Below the pieces are notes generated by a model, which was not told where the DNA came from, made no database searches, and saw nothing but the letters and a program-made list of their open reading frames with translations. Position numbers and translations under genes: made by a program. DNA of 36,731 nt from an uncultured Mycoplasmatota bacterium (GTDB lineage: Bacteria; Bacillota_I; Bacilli_A; RF39; UBA660): the NCBI GenBank assembly GCA_900551105.1, contig URUT01000009.1, positions 1-36,731 on the forward strand. The letters run 5' to 3'. Shown one piece after another: positions 1 to 8,135 of this stretch. Each line of letters opens with the position of its first letter. The first letter of the stretch is position 1.

Positions 1-59
1 TTTTTTCGCGTTCTAGTTTTTAGTTTTTTACTTCACACTATTTTTTATAGAACCTAATT

Positions 60-1652
60 TTAAAGCACTGAGAATAATACTAATACTAAGATATTAACAA
101 GTGCTATTGTTAAAACTACTTTAAATGCCCATTTGAACCATGTAGAGTATTCTATTTTAGCTAGTGCTAAACCTCCCATGATAGCTCCGCAAGTTGGTGA
201 AATTAAGTTTACTAAACCATTTGCAGATACGATGGTCATTATTGATACTTCAGTACTATAGCCTAGGTTAGCAGTAAGTGGTGCAATAATTGGTGTTGAT
301 AGTGTTGCTATTCCTGATGATGATGGTACTAAAATAGATAATACTATATGTAATACATAATTTAGTGGTACAAATAGTATTTCTGGTAGTTTTGATAAGA
401 AGTCACTTGCATTATAGATAATAAAGTTATCTAAGAATGTTTGACTCATTAAAACACTTGCTCCTCTAGCAACAGCTATTACTAGAATTACACCGATCAT
501 ATCATCTGCGCCATCAACGAATGTGTCAACGAAGTCTTTTTCTCCATAGCCATTTATAAATGAAATTATTAATGACATAATGAAGAACCATAATGCAGCT
601 TCATAGAACCACCAATCTCCTAGAGCTTCGCCAGTTAGCCAACCAGTAAAACTATTAAAGAATGTAATGTTAAATTCTCCCCATGGAATAAATCCGATAA
701 TCATTATTACAAATGTTAATGCGAATAACCATAGTGTTACTTTTTGTTTTCCAGTTAAGTGAGCTTTTTCTTTAGAAGCTTCGGCAAATTTTCCGAATGT
801 TTTTTCGGCTTTTTGTTGTTCTCTTAGTGAAAGAATTGTTGATCCTTTATCTTTCTTTACTTTTTTAGCATATGCTAAGACGAATAGTGTAGATATTGCA
901 TAAGTTGTTAGCCATAGTACAACAGCAATAAATATTACTAAACCTTGATTTGCTGCTACTCCACTAGGTAGTGAACTTAAGGCAACGCCTGTTGCAAATG
1001 GGTTGATTGTAGAGCCTAAAACTCCAGAACCAGCTCCTAATAGAATAACTGCTGAACCTACTAGTGGGTCCATTCCAGCGGCAAACATGGTTGCTGCTAG
1101 TAACACATAAAAACCAACTGTTTCTTCTAACATTCCATATGTAGTTCCGCAAATTGAGAAGATAAGCATTAAGATTGGGATTAACCAAAGTTCTCTTCCG
1201 TGTAATTTTTGAACTAATACTTTGATTCCAGTTTCTAGTGCTTTAGTTTTATCCATTATTTTTAAGAAGCCACCTAGAATCATGATGAATATTGCAACAT
1301 CTATTGCATTTTCAAATCCTAAAATTGGTGCTTTTAAAACTTGAGATAATGTTGCCCCTACTGTTCCACTTCCATTTTCTAATACTTCTGTGGTACAGCT
1401 ACTTGGAATTGCGTCTTCATCTTCAGACATTTTGGCTGCACAGTCTTCAGCACTTAAGTTTTCAGAATCAAATACACAACTTGTTAAAGAGCTGTCATCT
1501 TCTTTAAATTGTTCAACGCATGCTCTTCCATCTAGGGTTTCTGTTTGATATTTAGCATCAGGTAGTACCCAAGAAAGAATAGCAAGACCAATTATTAATA
1601 GAATAATAATTGTATAAGAAGATAGCATAGTACGATTTTTTTTCTTTGCCAT
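60..1652 (-). CDS. arcD: YfcC-family membrane carrier, probable arginine/ornithine antiporter
   Basis: Polytopic membrane protein of 530 residues with about a dozen hydrophobic segments. It looks like the YfcC/C4-dicarboxylate anaerobic carrier family, to which the ArcD exchangers of streptococcal arginine deiminase operons belong. The start is placed at 1652 because AAGGAGG lies just upstream; an in-frame ATG at 1700 has no such site. An unusual extracytoplasmic-looking insertion of about 65 residues with five cysteines follows the first membrane segment (roughly residues 35-100). It lies downstream of arcA and arcB, which supports an arginine-in/ornithine-out role. The substrate is inferred from context; the family also contains other carriers. 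Confidence 0.8.
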   Translation of the reverse strand: MAKKKNRTMLSSYTIIILLIIGLAILSWVLPDAKYQTETLDGRACVEQFKEDDSSLTSCVFDSENLSAEDCAAKMSEDEDAIPSSCTTEVLENGSGTVGATLSQVLKAPILGFENAIDVAIFIMILGGFLKIMDKTKALETGIKVLVQKLHGRELWLIPILMLIFSICGTTYGMLEETVGFYVLLAATMFAAGMDPLVGSAVILLGAGSGVLGSTINPFATGVALSSLPSGVAANQGLVIFIAVVLWLTTYAISTLFVLAYAKKVKKDKGSTILSLREQQKAEKTFGKFAEASKEKAHLTGKQKVTLWLFALTFVIMIIGFIPWGEFNITFFNSFTGWLTGEALGDWWFYEAALWFFIMSLIISFINGYGEKDFVDTFVDGADDMIGVILVIAVARGASVLMSQTFLDNFIIYNASDFLSKLPEILFVPLNYVLHIVLSILVPSSSGIATLSTPIIAPLTANLGYSTEVSIMTIVSANGLVNLISPTCGAIMGGLALAKIEYSTWFKWAFKVVLTIALVNILVLVLFSVL

Positions 1653-1676
1653 TTTTATCCTCCTTTTTATGACATT

Positions 1677-1754
1677 ATGTCTTTTTTTAAGAAGAGACAT
1701 ATACTTCTTTGCTCATATGGCTAGTCTGAGCATGTTATTAAAGGAATATCCTTT
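1677..1754 (-). promoter_or_regulatory. Three stacked hairpins between arcB and arcD
   Basis: The 111-base gap between arcB and arcD contains three consecutive inverted repeats: AAAGGA/TCCTTT (1740-1754), GCTCA/TGAGC (1711-1731) and ATGTCT/AGACAT (1677-1700). None is followed by a long T-run on the minus strand, so mRNA processing, stabilisation or attenuation between arcAB and arcD is more likely than full termination. This is read from sequence only. Confidence 0.45.
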
Positions 1755-1763
1755 ATAACCAAA

Positions 1764-2753
1764 TTAATCTCTCATTGTTGCATATACAACAGCTTTGATT
1801 GTATGAAGTCTATTTTCTGCTTCATCAAATACTTTAGATTTATCACTATTAAATACTTCATCGGTAACTTCCATCTCTTTTAGTCCATATTTTTCATAGA
1901 TTTCTTTGCCAATTGTAGTATTTAAATCATGAAATGATGGAAGACAGTGTAAGAATATTGCGTTTTCACTAGCGTTATCCATTACCTTTTTATTTACTTG
2001 ATATGGTAATAAAAGTTTAATTCTTTCATTCCATACTTCTTCTGGTTCTCCCATTGATACCCATACATCTGTGTAGATAACATTGGCATCTTTTGTTCCT
2101 TCCAAAACGTCTTCAGTAAATTCTAGTATTGCACCGTTTTCTTCTGCAATAGCTTGGCATTTTTGAACTAAGTCTTCTGCTGGCCATAAGTGTTTAGGAG
2201 CGCATGCTACAAAGTGCATACCCATTTTGGCACATACTACCATAAGAGAGTTTGCTACGTTGTTACGGGCATCTCCCATGAATACTAGTTTAATACCTTT
2301 TAGAGTACCAAAGTTTTCTTCTACTGTAAGAATATCTGCTAACATTTGAGTTGGGTGGAATTCAGTTGTTAATCCGTTCCAAACTGGTACGCCAGCGTTA
2401 GCAGCTAGTTCTTCAACTATTTTTTGATCATACCCACGATATTCAATACCGTCATACATTCTACCTAAAACTTTAGCAGTATCAGCAATACTTTCTTTTT
2501 TGCCCATTTGAGAAGATCCTGGATCTAAGTAAGTTACTCCCATACCTAAATCTAAACCGGCTACTTCAAAGGCACATCTTGTTCTTGTTGATGTTTTTTC
2601 AAAAAGTAATACAATATTTTTATTTGGTAAATATTTATGTTCGATATGATTGTGTTTTTTGTTTTTTAGATCTTTTGATAAATCTAAAAGATATCTGATT
2701 TCTTCTGGCGTGTAGTCTAGTAGTGTTAAAAAGTTTCGGTTTTTTAAATTCAT
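1764..2753 (-). CDS. arcB: Ornithine carbamoyltransferase, catabolic
   Basis: Catalyses citrulline plus phosphate to ornithine plus carbamoyl phosphate in the arginine deiminase pathway. The 329-residue length is normal. The carbamoyl-phosphate loop STRTR is at residues 55-59, HPTQ at 133-136 and the HCLP ornithine-site motif at 269-272 (HCLPSFHD). The start codon lies one base after the arcA stop, so the two genes are almost certainly cotranscribed. The catabolic direction is inferred from this neighbour. Carbamate kinase, which normally completes the pathway, is not in the window and could lie beyond position 1. Confidence 0.95.
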   Translation of the reverse strand: MNLKNRNFLTLLDYTPEEIRYLLDLSKDLKNKKHNHIEHKYLPNKNIVLLFEKTSTRTRCAFEVAGLDLGMGVTYLDPGSSQMGKKESIADTAKVLGRMYDGIEYRGYDQKIVEELAANAGVPVWNGLTTEFHPTQMLADILTVEENFGTLKGIKLVFMGDARNNVANSLMVVCAKMGMHFVACAPKHLWPAEDLVQKCQAIAEENGAILEFTEDVLEGTKDANVIYTDVWVSMGEPEEVWNERIKLLLPYQVNKKVMDNASENAIFLHCLPSFHDLNTTIGKEIYEKYGLKEMEVTDEVFNSDKSKVFDEAENRLHTIKAVVYATMRD

Positions 2754-2754
2754 A

Positions 2755-3999
2755 TTAGATGTCCTCTCTTATTAATGGCATACTCATACATCTAGGGCCA
2801 CCTCTACCACGAGATAGTTCGGCACTACTCATTTCAAGTACTTTGATACCATGTTCTCTTAGAATGTTATTAGTGATGTTGTTACGGTCATAGACAACTA
2901 CAACACCTGGAGCAATACATAATGTATTAGTTCCATCGTTCCACTGCTCTCTTTCTGATGAAATCTTTTCACCACCAGCACATGGAATTAATTCTATTTT
3001 ACGGCCTAGATATTTTTCTAATATTTCTTCTAAATTGCCTTCTACTTTTTTAACATTTAAGTCTTCATCACTATCAGGAATATCACCTTCAGTTATTTCA
3101 TAAACTTCTAAAGTGTCTAAAATTCCTGGATGGTATGTAAACTTATCATAATCTATTTGAGTAAATACTGTATCTAGATGCATAAATGCACGTGATTCTG
3201 GTATGTTAAACGCTAGAATTGTATCTATTTCACAGCTTGGCTCTTTAAATAAATTTTTAGCAAGTTCATCAATTGCACCAGCTTCAGTTCTTTGAGAAAT
3301 ACCTACTGCTAGAATGTGATTGTTTAAATTTAAAACATCGCCACCTTCAATATGGTATGGTAAGTAACGGTCATAATATTTATTTAACTTACCTACAAAG
3401 TCTGGATGATAATTAAAGATATACTCAGCATAGATTGTTTCACGGTTACGAGTTATTGAGTACATTTTATTTAAGATTGCACCATTACCACAACTTGCGA
3501 ATGGATCTCTTGTAAAATATAGATTAGGAATTGGATCAGCTAAGAATTCAGATTCCTCACTAACAAAATCTACTAGAGATTTCTCTATTTCTCTTTTGGC
3601 TCTACTAATTTCGCCAATACTAATACCTGACATTGTTTTTAGTACTAGTTCTTTTTTATTTGTATAACTCTTTAAATATTCAAACACCAAATTTTTGTAT
3701 TTTGGAGTTTTAATACCTGCTTCATAAATAAATTGACGAATAAATTTATCTTCGATTTCATCGCTTAGATTTAAGACATCAGCCATTAAATCTTCTAGAT
3801 AAACTACTTCTATACCATTTTCTTTTAGAATGTGAGCGAACTCATCATGCTCTTTTTGAGCTTCTGGTAAAAAAGGAATATCGTCAAATAATAGTCTTGA
3901 TAATGAATCTGGTGTCAAGTTTAATAATTCATTACCAGGACGATGAAGAAGTACCTTTTTAAGTGGAGCTATTTCACTTTTTACATTAATTGCATTCAT
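2755..3999 (-). CDS. arcA: Arginine deiminase
   Basis: Hydrolyses arginine to citrulline and ammonia, the first step of the fermentative arginine deiminase route, which yields ATP and raises pH. The protein has 414 residues, normal for the family. The substrate-binding motif FTRDP is at 162-166, HIEGGD at 216-221, HLDTVFT at about 274-280 and the catalytic cysteine in RGRGGPRC at residue 404. It is the first gene of an arcA-arcB-arcD operon with an AGAAAGGA ribosome site and its own promoter upstream. All key residues look intact. Confidence 0.97.
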   Translation of the reverse strand: MNAINVKSEIAPLKKVLLHRPGNELLNLTPDSLSRLLFDDIPFLPEAQKEHDEFAHILKENGIEVVYLEDLMADVLNLSDEIEDKFIRQFIYEAGIKTPKYKNLVFEYLKSYTNKKELVLKTMSGISIGEISRAKREIEKSLVDFVSEESEFLADPIPNLYFTRDPFASCGNGAILNKMYSITRNRETIYAEYIFNYHPDFVGKLNKYYDRYLPYHIEGGDVLNLNNHILAVGISQRTEAGAIDELAKNLFKEPSCEIDTILAFNIPESRAFMHLDTVFTQIDYDKFTYHPGILDTLEVYEITEGDIPDSDEDLNVKKVEGNLEEILEKYLGRKIELIPCAGGEKISSEREQWNDGTNTLCIAPGVVVVYDRNNITNNILREHGIKVLEMSSAELSRGRGGPRCMSMPLIREDI

Positions 4000-4030
4000 A
4001 TAATTTATCCTTTCTAAATATTAGTGCCCT

Positions 4031-4059
4031 AATATACAATAATAGTATATCAATATCAA
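4031..4059 (-). promoter_or_regulatory. Promoter of the arc operon
   Basis: On the minus strand, TTGATA (-35, 4054-4059) and TATATT (-10, 4031-4036) are separated by exactly 17 bases, about 30 bases upstream of the arcA start. This is a sigma-70/SigA-type promoter. I see no clear ArgR or CRP box. Confidence 0.6.
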
Positions 4060-4074
4060 AAACTTTTTTCAATC

Positions 4075-4803
4075 CTATTTAAATGAGGTTTTGCTTAAAA
4101 ATTCGGTTAACCTAGGACAGTCTTTAGTACTAAAAACTTTTTGGGGAGTGCCAGAATAAGCAATTTTTCCTTCATCTAAGAATAATACTTTGGTTGCACA
4201 GTTTTTGATGAATTCCATTTCATGTGAAACAATGATAATTGTATTTTTTTTATCTACTAGTGTTTTGATTAAAGTTAGAACTTCACCTACCATTTCTGGA
4301 TCTAGTGCTGATGTCGGTTCATCAAATAAAATTATTTCAGGGTTCATCATAAGAGTTCTGATAATTGCTACTCTTTGCTTTTGCCCACCAGATAGTTCAT
4401 TTGGATAATTATCTTTTTTATCTTCTAAACCAATGCTTTTTAAAAGTTCTAAGGCTTTTTTAGTAGCTTCTTCTTTGGTTAATAGTTTTAAATTTAAGGG
4501 AGCTACTGTGATGTTTTCTAAAACTGTAAGGTGAGGAAATAAGTTAAATTGCTGAAATACCATTCCCATTTTTTCTCTGATTTTGGTAAGGTCTACCTTT
4601 TTACCAGTAATATCTTCATTATCTAAAATTATCTTGCCACTTGTTGGTTTTTCTAGCATGTTTAAGCATCTAAGTAATGTGCTTTTTCCACATCCTGATG
4701 GACCAATGATTGCAACTACTTCACCTTTTTGAACGTCAAAACTAATTCCTTTAATAACTTTGGTTTTACCAAAATTCTTCTTTAAATCTTTAACTTCTAA
4801 CAT
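4075..4803 (-). CDS. Polar amino-acid ABC transporter, ATP-binding protein (GlnQ type)
   Basis: Cytoplasmic ATPase that powers the importer formed with the two genes upstream. Walker A GPSGCGKST is at 34-42, followed by a Q-loop (MVFQQFNLFPH), signature LSGGQKQR, Walker B IILFDEPTSALD and a switch histidine in IIIVSHEME. The length of about 242 residues is standard. I start at the ATG at 4803; a TTG at 4809 is also in frame but sits too close to the AAAGGA ribosome site. The 5' end overlaps the permease gene, indicating translational coupling. Confidence 0.95.
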   Translation of the reverse strand: MLEVKDLKKNFGKTKVIKGISFDVQKGEVVAIIGPSGCGKSTLLRCLNMLEKPTSGKIILDNEDITGKKVDLTKIREKMGMVFQQFNLFPHLTVLENITVAPLNLKLLTKEEATKKALELLKSIGLEDKKDNYPNELSGGQKQRVAIIRTLMMNPEIILFDEPTSALDPEMVGEVLTLIKTLVDKKNTIIIVSHEMEFIKNCATKVLFLDEGKIAYSGTPQKVFSTKDCPRLTEFLSKTSFK

Positions 4804-5488
4804 TGCCAATTTTCCTTTCCATTTTATTTACGAGTTTAGATAGTCCATAAGTCATTACAAAGTAAATTAAAGCAATTAAGATTAGAGGAAAGAAATAGTC
4901 ATACGTTCTAGAAGCAATAATGTCTGAGGCTTTAGTAAGCTCTAAAATTCCGATGTAGGCGCCAACTGATGTTTCTTTTAATAGAGTTATGAATTCATTT
5001 CCTAGGGCAGGCAAAATATTTTTAATTGCTTGTGGTAAAATAATTAATCTCATTACTTGGTTATATTTTAGTCCTAGAGAGAAACCTGCTTCCATTTGAC
5101 CTTTATCAATGCTGTTTATTCCAGCACGAATAATTTCGGCAACGTAAGCGCCTGAGTTAATGCCAAAAGCTAAGATACCAACAAATAAGATATTGATGTC
5201 CACACTTTTAAAAATTACATAGTAGATTATCATTAACTGTAAGATAACTGGGGTCCCTCTTATGATAGATACGTAAGCATTTGCTAGTTTGTTTAGAATC
5301 TTTAAGCGGTTATTAGTTTCGTAGTTGTGTCTAATGATAGAGATGATAGTTCCAATAATTATTCCAAGAATAACAGCAAAAAAAGCTATTAAAATAGTAT
5401 TTAATAAGCCCTCTAAGATATATTTATATCTATCATCATAAATAACTGAGTTATAAAATGCTTTTAAGATATGATCAATTATTTTCAT
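4790..5488 (-). CDS. Polar amino-acid ABC transporter permease
   Basis: Integral membrane subunit of the HisM/GlnP family, 232 residues. Hydrophobic spans begin near residues 28, 78, 105 and 200. The EAA loop (EAGFSLGLKYNQVMRLIILPQAIKNILPALGNE in part) at about 137-165 docks with the ATPase. Only one permease is encoded, so a homodimer is expected. It sits between the binding lipoprotein and the ATPase in one operon. Confidence 0.93.
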   Translation of the reverse strand: MKIIDHILKAFYNSVIYDDRYKYILEGLLNTILIAFFAVILGIIIGTIISIIRHNYETNNRLKILNKLANAYVSIIRGTPVILQLMIIYYVIFKSVDINILFVGILAFGINSGAYVAEIIRAGINSIDKGQMEAGFSLGLKYNQVMRLIILPQAIKNILPALGNEFITLLKETSVGAYIGILELTKASDIIASRTYDYFFPLILIALIYFVMTYGLSKLVNKMERKIGNVRS

Positions 5489-5497
5489 ACTGCTCTC

Positions 5498-6217
5498 CTA
5501 TTTTGTGTGATTTAGTAAATATTCGTCTATTTTTCCTGAGTCGGAAAGTTCTTTAATTACTTCGTTAATGGTATTTAAAAGTTCGGTATTGCCTTTTTTT
5601 ACAATCATTCCATAGCTATCTGTTGTTAGAGTTTGTGGTAATATTTTTAAGCCAGAATTTACTTTAACAATTTCTTTTGCTGGTAGTTCGTCCATAACGA
5701 TAGCATCAACTTTAGCAGCTTTTAAGTCTTCTACGGCTGATAGAAATTTCTTTTGGCGAATTATTTCTGCTGATTTAATATTTTGGCTTATATAAGAGTC
5801 ACCAATACTGCCAAGCTGAACTGCAATTTTTTTGTTTTCTAAGTCTTTACTTTCAGTGATTTTACTGTCGTTTTGAACGATTATAACTTGTTTACTTTCA
5901 GAATAATTATTAGAGAAGTCTACTTCTTTATTTCTTTCTTCACTAAAACTAATGCCAGCTGCACCAAAATCGGCTTTTCCAGTTTTTACTTCGTTAATAA
6001 TTGAGTCAAAAGCTACATCTTTAATAACTAGTTTTTTACCTAATTTTTTAGCTATTTCGTTAGCAATATCAATGTCTACTCCAACTATTTCGTTGTTATC
6101 ATAATATTCGTATGGAGCAAAGCCTGCTTCGGTAACCATGATAAGTTCGTCGTCTTTTTTGCCACATCCACAAAGTAGAATGGTCGTAGTAAATAATAAT
6201 AATAATATTTTTTTCAT
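5498..6217 (-). CDS. Amino-acid ABC transporter substrate-binding lipoprotein
   Basis: Secreted and lipid-anchored: an N-terminal hydrophobic stretch ends in the lipobox LLCGC, giving a modified cysteine at about residue 18. The rest is a periplasmic-binding-protein type II fold of the SBP_bac_3 family (EAGFAPYEYYDNNEIVGVDID is the typical opening; later GAAGISFSEERNKEVDFSNN). It leads the transporter operon and has an AGGAGG ribosome site. Ligand is not readable; basic amino acids are plausible given the arc operon next door, but that is only context. Confidence 0.93.
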   Translation of the reverse strand: MKKILLLLFTTTILLCGCGKKDDELIMVTEAGFAPYEYYDNNEIVGVDIDIANEIAKKLGKKLVIKDVAFDSIINEVKTGKADFGAAGISFSEERNKEVDFSNNYSESKQVIIVQNDSKITESKDLENKKIAVQLGSIGDSYISQNIKSAEIIRQKKFLSAVEDLKAAKVDAIVMDELPAKEIVKVNSGLKILPQTLTTDSYGMIVKKGNTELLNTINEVIKELSDSGKIDEYLLNHTK

Positions 6218-6239
6218 TTGAGCCTCCTATGATAATTTA

Positions 6240-6269
6240 ATTATAGCATTTATTATTTTATTTAATCAA
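6240..6269 (-). promoter_or_regulatory. Promoter of the amino-acid ABC transporter operon
   Basis: Minus strand TTGATT (6264-6269) and a perfect TATAAT (6240-6245) with an 18-base spacer, about 20 bases upstream of the lipoprotein start. It lies in the divergent intergenic region shared with hinT. Confidence 0.6.
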
Positions 6270-6340
6270 GATTTAGCGTTTATTTAATTTTATATTTTAA
6301 TTAAAATTTTTTTTTGATAGAATAGTTATAGGTGATATGA

Positions 6341-6712
6341 ATGGATTGTTTATTTTGTAAAATGCATGCTGGTGAAATTCCAACAAAAACTGTATATGAA
6401 AATGAATTTGTTAAAGCTATAATGGATATAAATCCAACTAGTAATGGTCATGTTTTAATAATTCCTAAAAAACATGTAGTTGATTTTATGGAAATGGATA
6501 ATGAGACTCTTGGTCATATTAATGATGCTTTAAAGATTGTTAAAGAAATGGTTTATAAGGCACTTAATCCTGATGGAACTGTATTAGTAGTTAATTATGG
6601 TCTTACTCAAGAAGTTAAACATTATCATTTACACATAATTCCAGCTTACAAAGATCATCAAGATATTTTACCAGTAGATGAAATTTATGACAAAATAAAA
6701 AAAGCTCAATGA
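6341..6712 (+). CDS. HIT-family nucleotide hydrolase (Hint-like)
   Basis: The only plus-strand gene in the window. A 123-residue histidine-triad protein expected to hydrolyse purine nucleoside phosphoramidates or related nucleotides. It opens with MDCLFCKM, as in Hint proteins, and carries the catalytic triad as HYHLHI at about residues 103-108, after GLTQEVK. NPTSNGHVLIIPKKH is the conserved middle block. An AGGTGAT ribosome site precedes the chosen ATG. It is convergent with the Fic gene and shares a bidirectional terminator with it. Confidence 0.93.
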   Translation: MDCLFCKMHAGEIPTKTVYENEFVKAIMDINPTSNGHVLIIPKKHVVDFMEMDNETLGHINDALKIVKEMVYKALNPDGTVLVVNYGLTQEVKHYHLHIIPAYKDHQDILPVDEIYDKIKKAQ

Positions 6713-6725
6713 TAGAGCTCTTTTA
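6703..6725. terminator. Bidirectional intrinsic terminator between hinT and fic
   Basis: AGCTC (6703-6707) pairs with GAGCT (6715-6719) around a seven-base loop. An A-run lies on the left and a T-run on the right, so it can stop transcription from either side. The hairpin overlaps the hinT stop codon. Confidence 0.7.
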
Positions 6726-7769
6726 TATTACCCATTTGTATTTAGTTAGTTTCCCGTTAGATATTTTTTCTATTTTCTTATCTTTTAATAAAGTACTAAG
6801 AACGCGTTCTACGGTTGTTTCACTAATATCTGGACATTTTTCTAGTATATATGATTTATTAATAGGAACATAGCTTTCTTTAAAAAGAATTGTAATTCTT
6901 TGAGTGGCAGTTAGTTTATTGTTAATAATATATTCAAATCTAGAGGAAAATTCTTTGTATGCGTTTAATATGACACCTAAATAGTATTCTACAAAGTAGC
7001 TGTAATCGTTACTCTCTGTTTGCCATCCATCAGAACTCTTTTTTAAAGCATCATAATATGATTCTTTAGTAGTTTCAATTATTTTTTCTATACTAATATA
7101 TTTACCAACAATATAGTTTGATTTATAGAGTAATAATAAAGTTAATAGTCTACTCATTCTACCATTTCCGTCATTAAATGGATGTATTGAAACAAAATCA
7201 AAAATAAATAAACATATAAGTAGTAATGGGTCAATTTGGCCTAGGGCTATTTCATTATTATAACTATTACATAATTCTTCTATTGCGATTGGCGTTTCAA
7301 CAACATTTAATGGAATAAATCTTGTTACTTTAGTTCCGTCATTTAACGTTTCTTCAATATAGTTTTGATTGGTTTTAAAACTTCCACCTATGTTTCCACT
7401 ATATTTATATAAATCTCTATGTAATTGTAATATTGTATTATTATTAATATTTATGTAATTGTAATTTTCGTGAATTAGCTCTAGTACGTCGCGGTAGCCA
7501 GCAATTTCTTCTTCGTTTCTATTTTTAGGTATAACTTTTTCACTTACTAATTCTTTTATTCTTTTGTCAGTTGTGTATATTCCCTCTATTTTATTTGATG
7601 ATGAAATACTTTGAATTTTAGCAACGGAAAGTAAACTTGATAGAATATCAGGTTTAGTTTCAGTATATATGTCTTGTTTGCCCTTAAATTCGTGAATTTG
7701 AGTTAATAAATTTATTATGTTTTGGTTTATAATTTGACTGGCTTCATTGTTTAAATTAAATTTTCTCAT
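6723..7769 (-). CDS. Fic-family AMP transferase with N-terminal inhibitory motif and C-terminal winged helix
   Basis: Enzyme of the Fic family, which usually attaches AMP to Ser/Thr/Tyr of target proteins. The full active-site motif HPFNDGNGR is at about residues 196-204. An upstream SxxxEG motif (SNKIEG, Glu at about 62) matches the intramolecular inhibitory helix of class II Fic proteins. Residues about 290-348 look like a winged-helix DNA-binding domain, so it may repress its own promoter. I start at the ATG at 7769 (AAAGGGG upstream); a longer frame from 7826 would run through the promoter. Target protein unknown. Confidence 0.9.
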   Translation of the reverse strand: MRKFNLNNEASQIINQNIINLLTQIHEFKGKQDIYTETKPDILSSLLSVAKIQSISSSNKIEGIYTTDKRIKELVSEKVIPKNRNEEEIAGYRDVLELIHENYNYININNNTILQLHRDLYKYSGNIGGSFKTNQNYIEETLNDGTKVTRFIPLNVVETPIAIEELCNSYNNEIALGQIDPLLLICLFIFDFVSIHPFNDGNGRMSRLLTLLLLYKSNYIVGKYISIEKIIETTKESYYDALKKSSDGWQTESNDYSYFVEYYLGVILNAYKEFSSRFEYIINNKLTATQRITILFKESYVPINKSYILEKCPDISETTVERVLSTLLKDKKIEKISNGKLTKYKWVI

Positions 7770-7791
7770 TAGTATTCCCCTTTCTTTTTTC

Positions 7792-7839
7792 TGCATCATT
7801 TTATCACATAATGATGCAAAAAGCAATGTTAATGATGCA
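7792..7839 (-). promoter_or_regulatory. fic promoter overlapped by TGCATCATT operator half-sites
   Basis: A perfect inverted repeat of TGCATCATT (7792-7800) and AATGATGCA (7810-7818) has a nine-base spacer. A third copy, AATGATGCA at 7831-7839, starts 21 bases after the second, so it lies on the same helix face. On the minus strand, TTGCTT and TAAAAT separated by 17 bases form a promoter whose spacer contains the middle half-site and whose -10 abuts the first. Autorepression through the Fic winged helix is the natural inference. Confidence 0.65.
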
Positions 7840-7843
7840 ATAA

Positions 7844-7874
7844 AAACGTGTTAGTTCTTTTTACTAGCACGTTT
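7844..7874 (-). terminator. Intrinsic terminator after the recX operon
   Basis: A 12-bp stem (AAACGTGCTAGT on the minus strand, one G-U pair) with a seven-base loop is followed by a T-run on the minus strand. It overlaps the stop codon of the 94-residue membrane protein and ends the trmB-to-7851 gene run. Confidence 0.7.
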
Positions 7875-8135
7875 AGTTAGATATTTATTAAATTCTTTTT
7901 GTTTAAATTTAATCATTTTAATACCAAATAATATACAAAATACAAATAAAAAACCATCCATTAAATAACTGTATATTTTAGCATGTTTATAAATATCGTA
8001 TAGGGTTACGGCAATGGAATAGATTATGCCGATAAAGCATAGCATATAAATTTTATGAGCTTTAAAGTATATTAAAGATGCGTCTTGATCATTTTCAAAT
8101 TCTTTTAATAACTTCTTTTTTTCTTCTTTATTCAT
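7851..8135 (-). CDS. Small two-TM membrane protein, unknown function
   Basis: 94 residues: a charged N-terminus (KEEKKKLLKEFEND), then two hydrophobic segments at about 29-48 and 56-72, then a basic tail. I do not recognise a family. Its start overlaps the recX stop by 8 bases, and a strong terminator overlaps its own stop, so it is the last gene of the recX transcript. Confidence 0.7.
   Translation of the reverse strand: MNKEEKKKLLKEFENDQDASLIYFKAHKIYMLCFIGIIYSIAVTLYDIYKHAKIYSYLMDGFLFVFCILFGIKMIKFKQKEFNKYLTKRASKKN

Noticed and set aside
1..59. GTTCTA/TAGAAC inverted repeat after arcD as a terminator
   Set aside because: Arms are short and about 30 bases apart, and the T-run is not adjacent; the rest may lie beyond the window edge.
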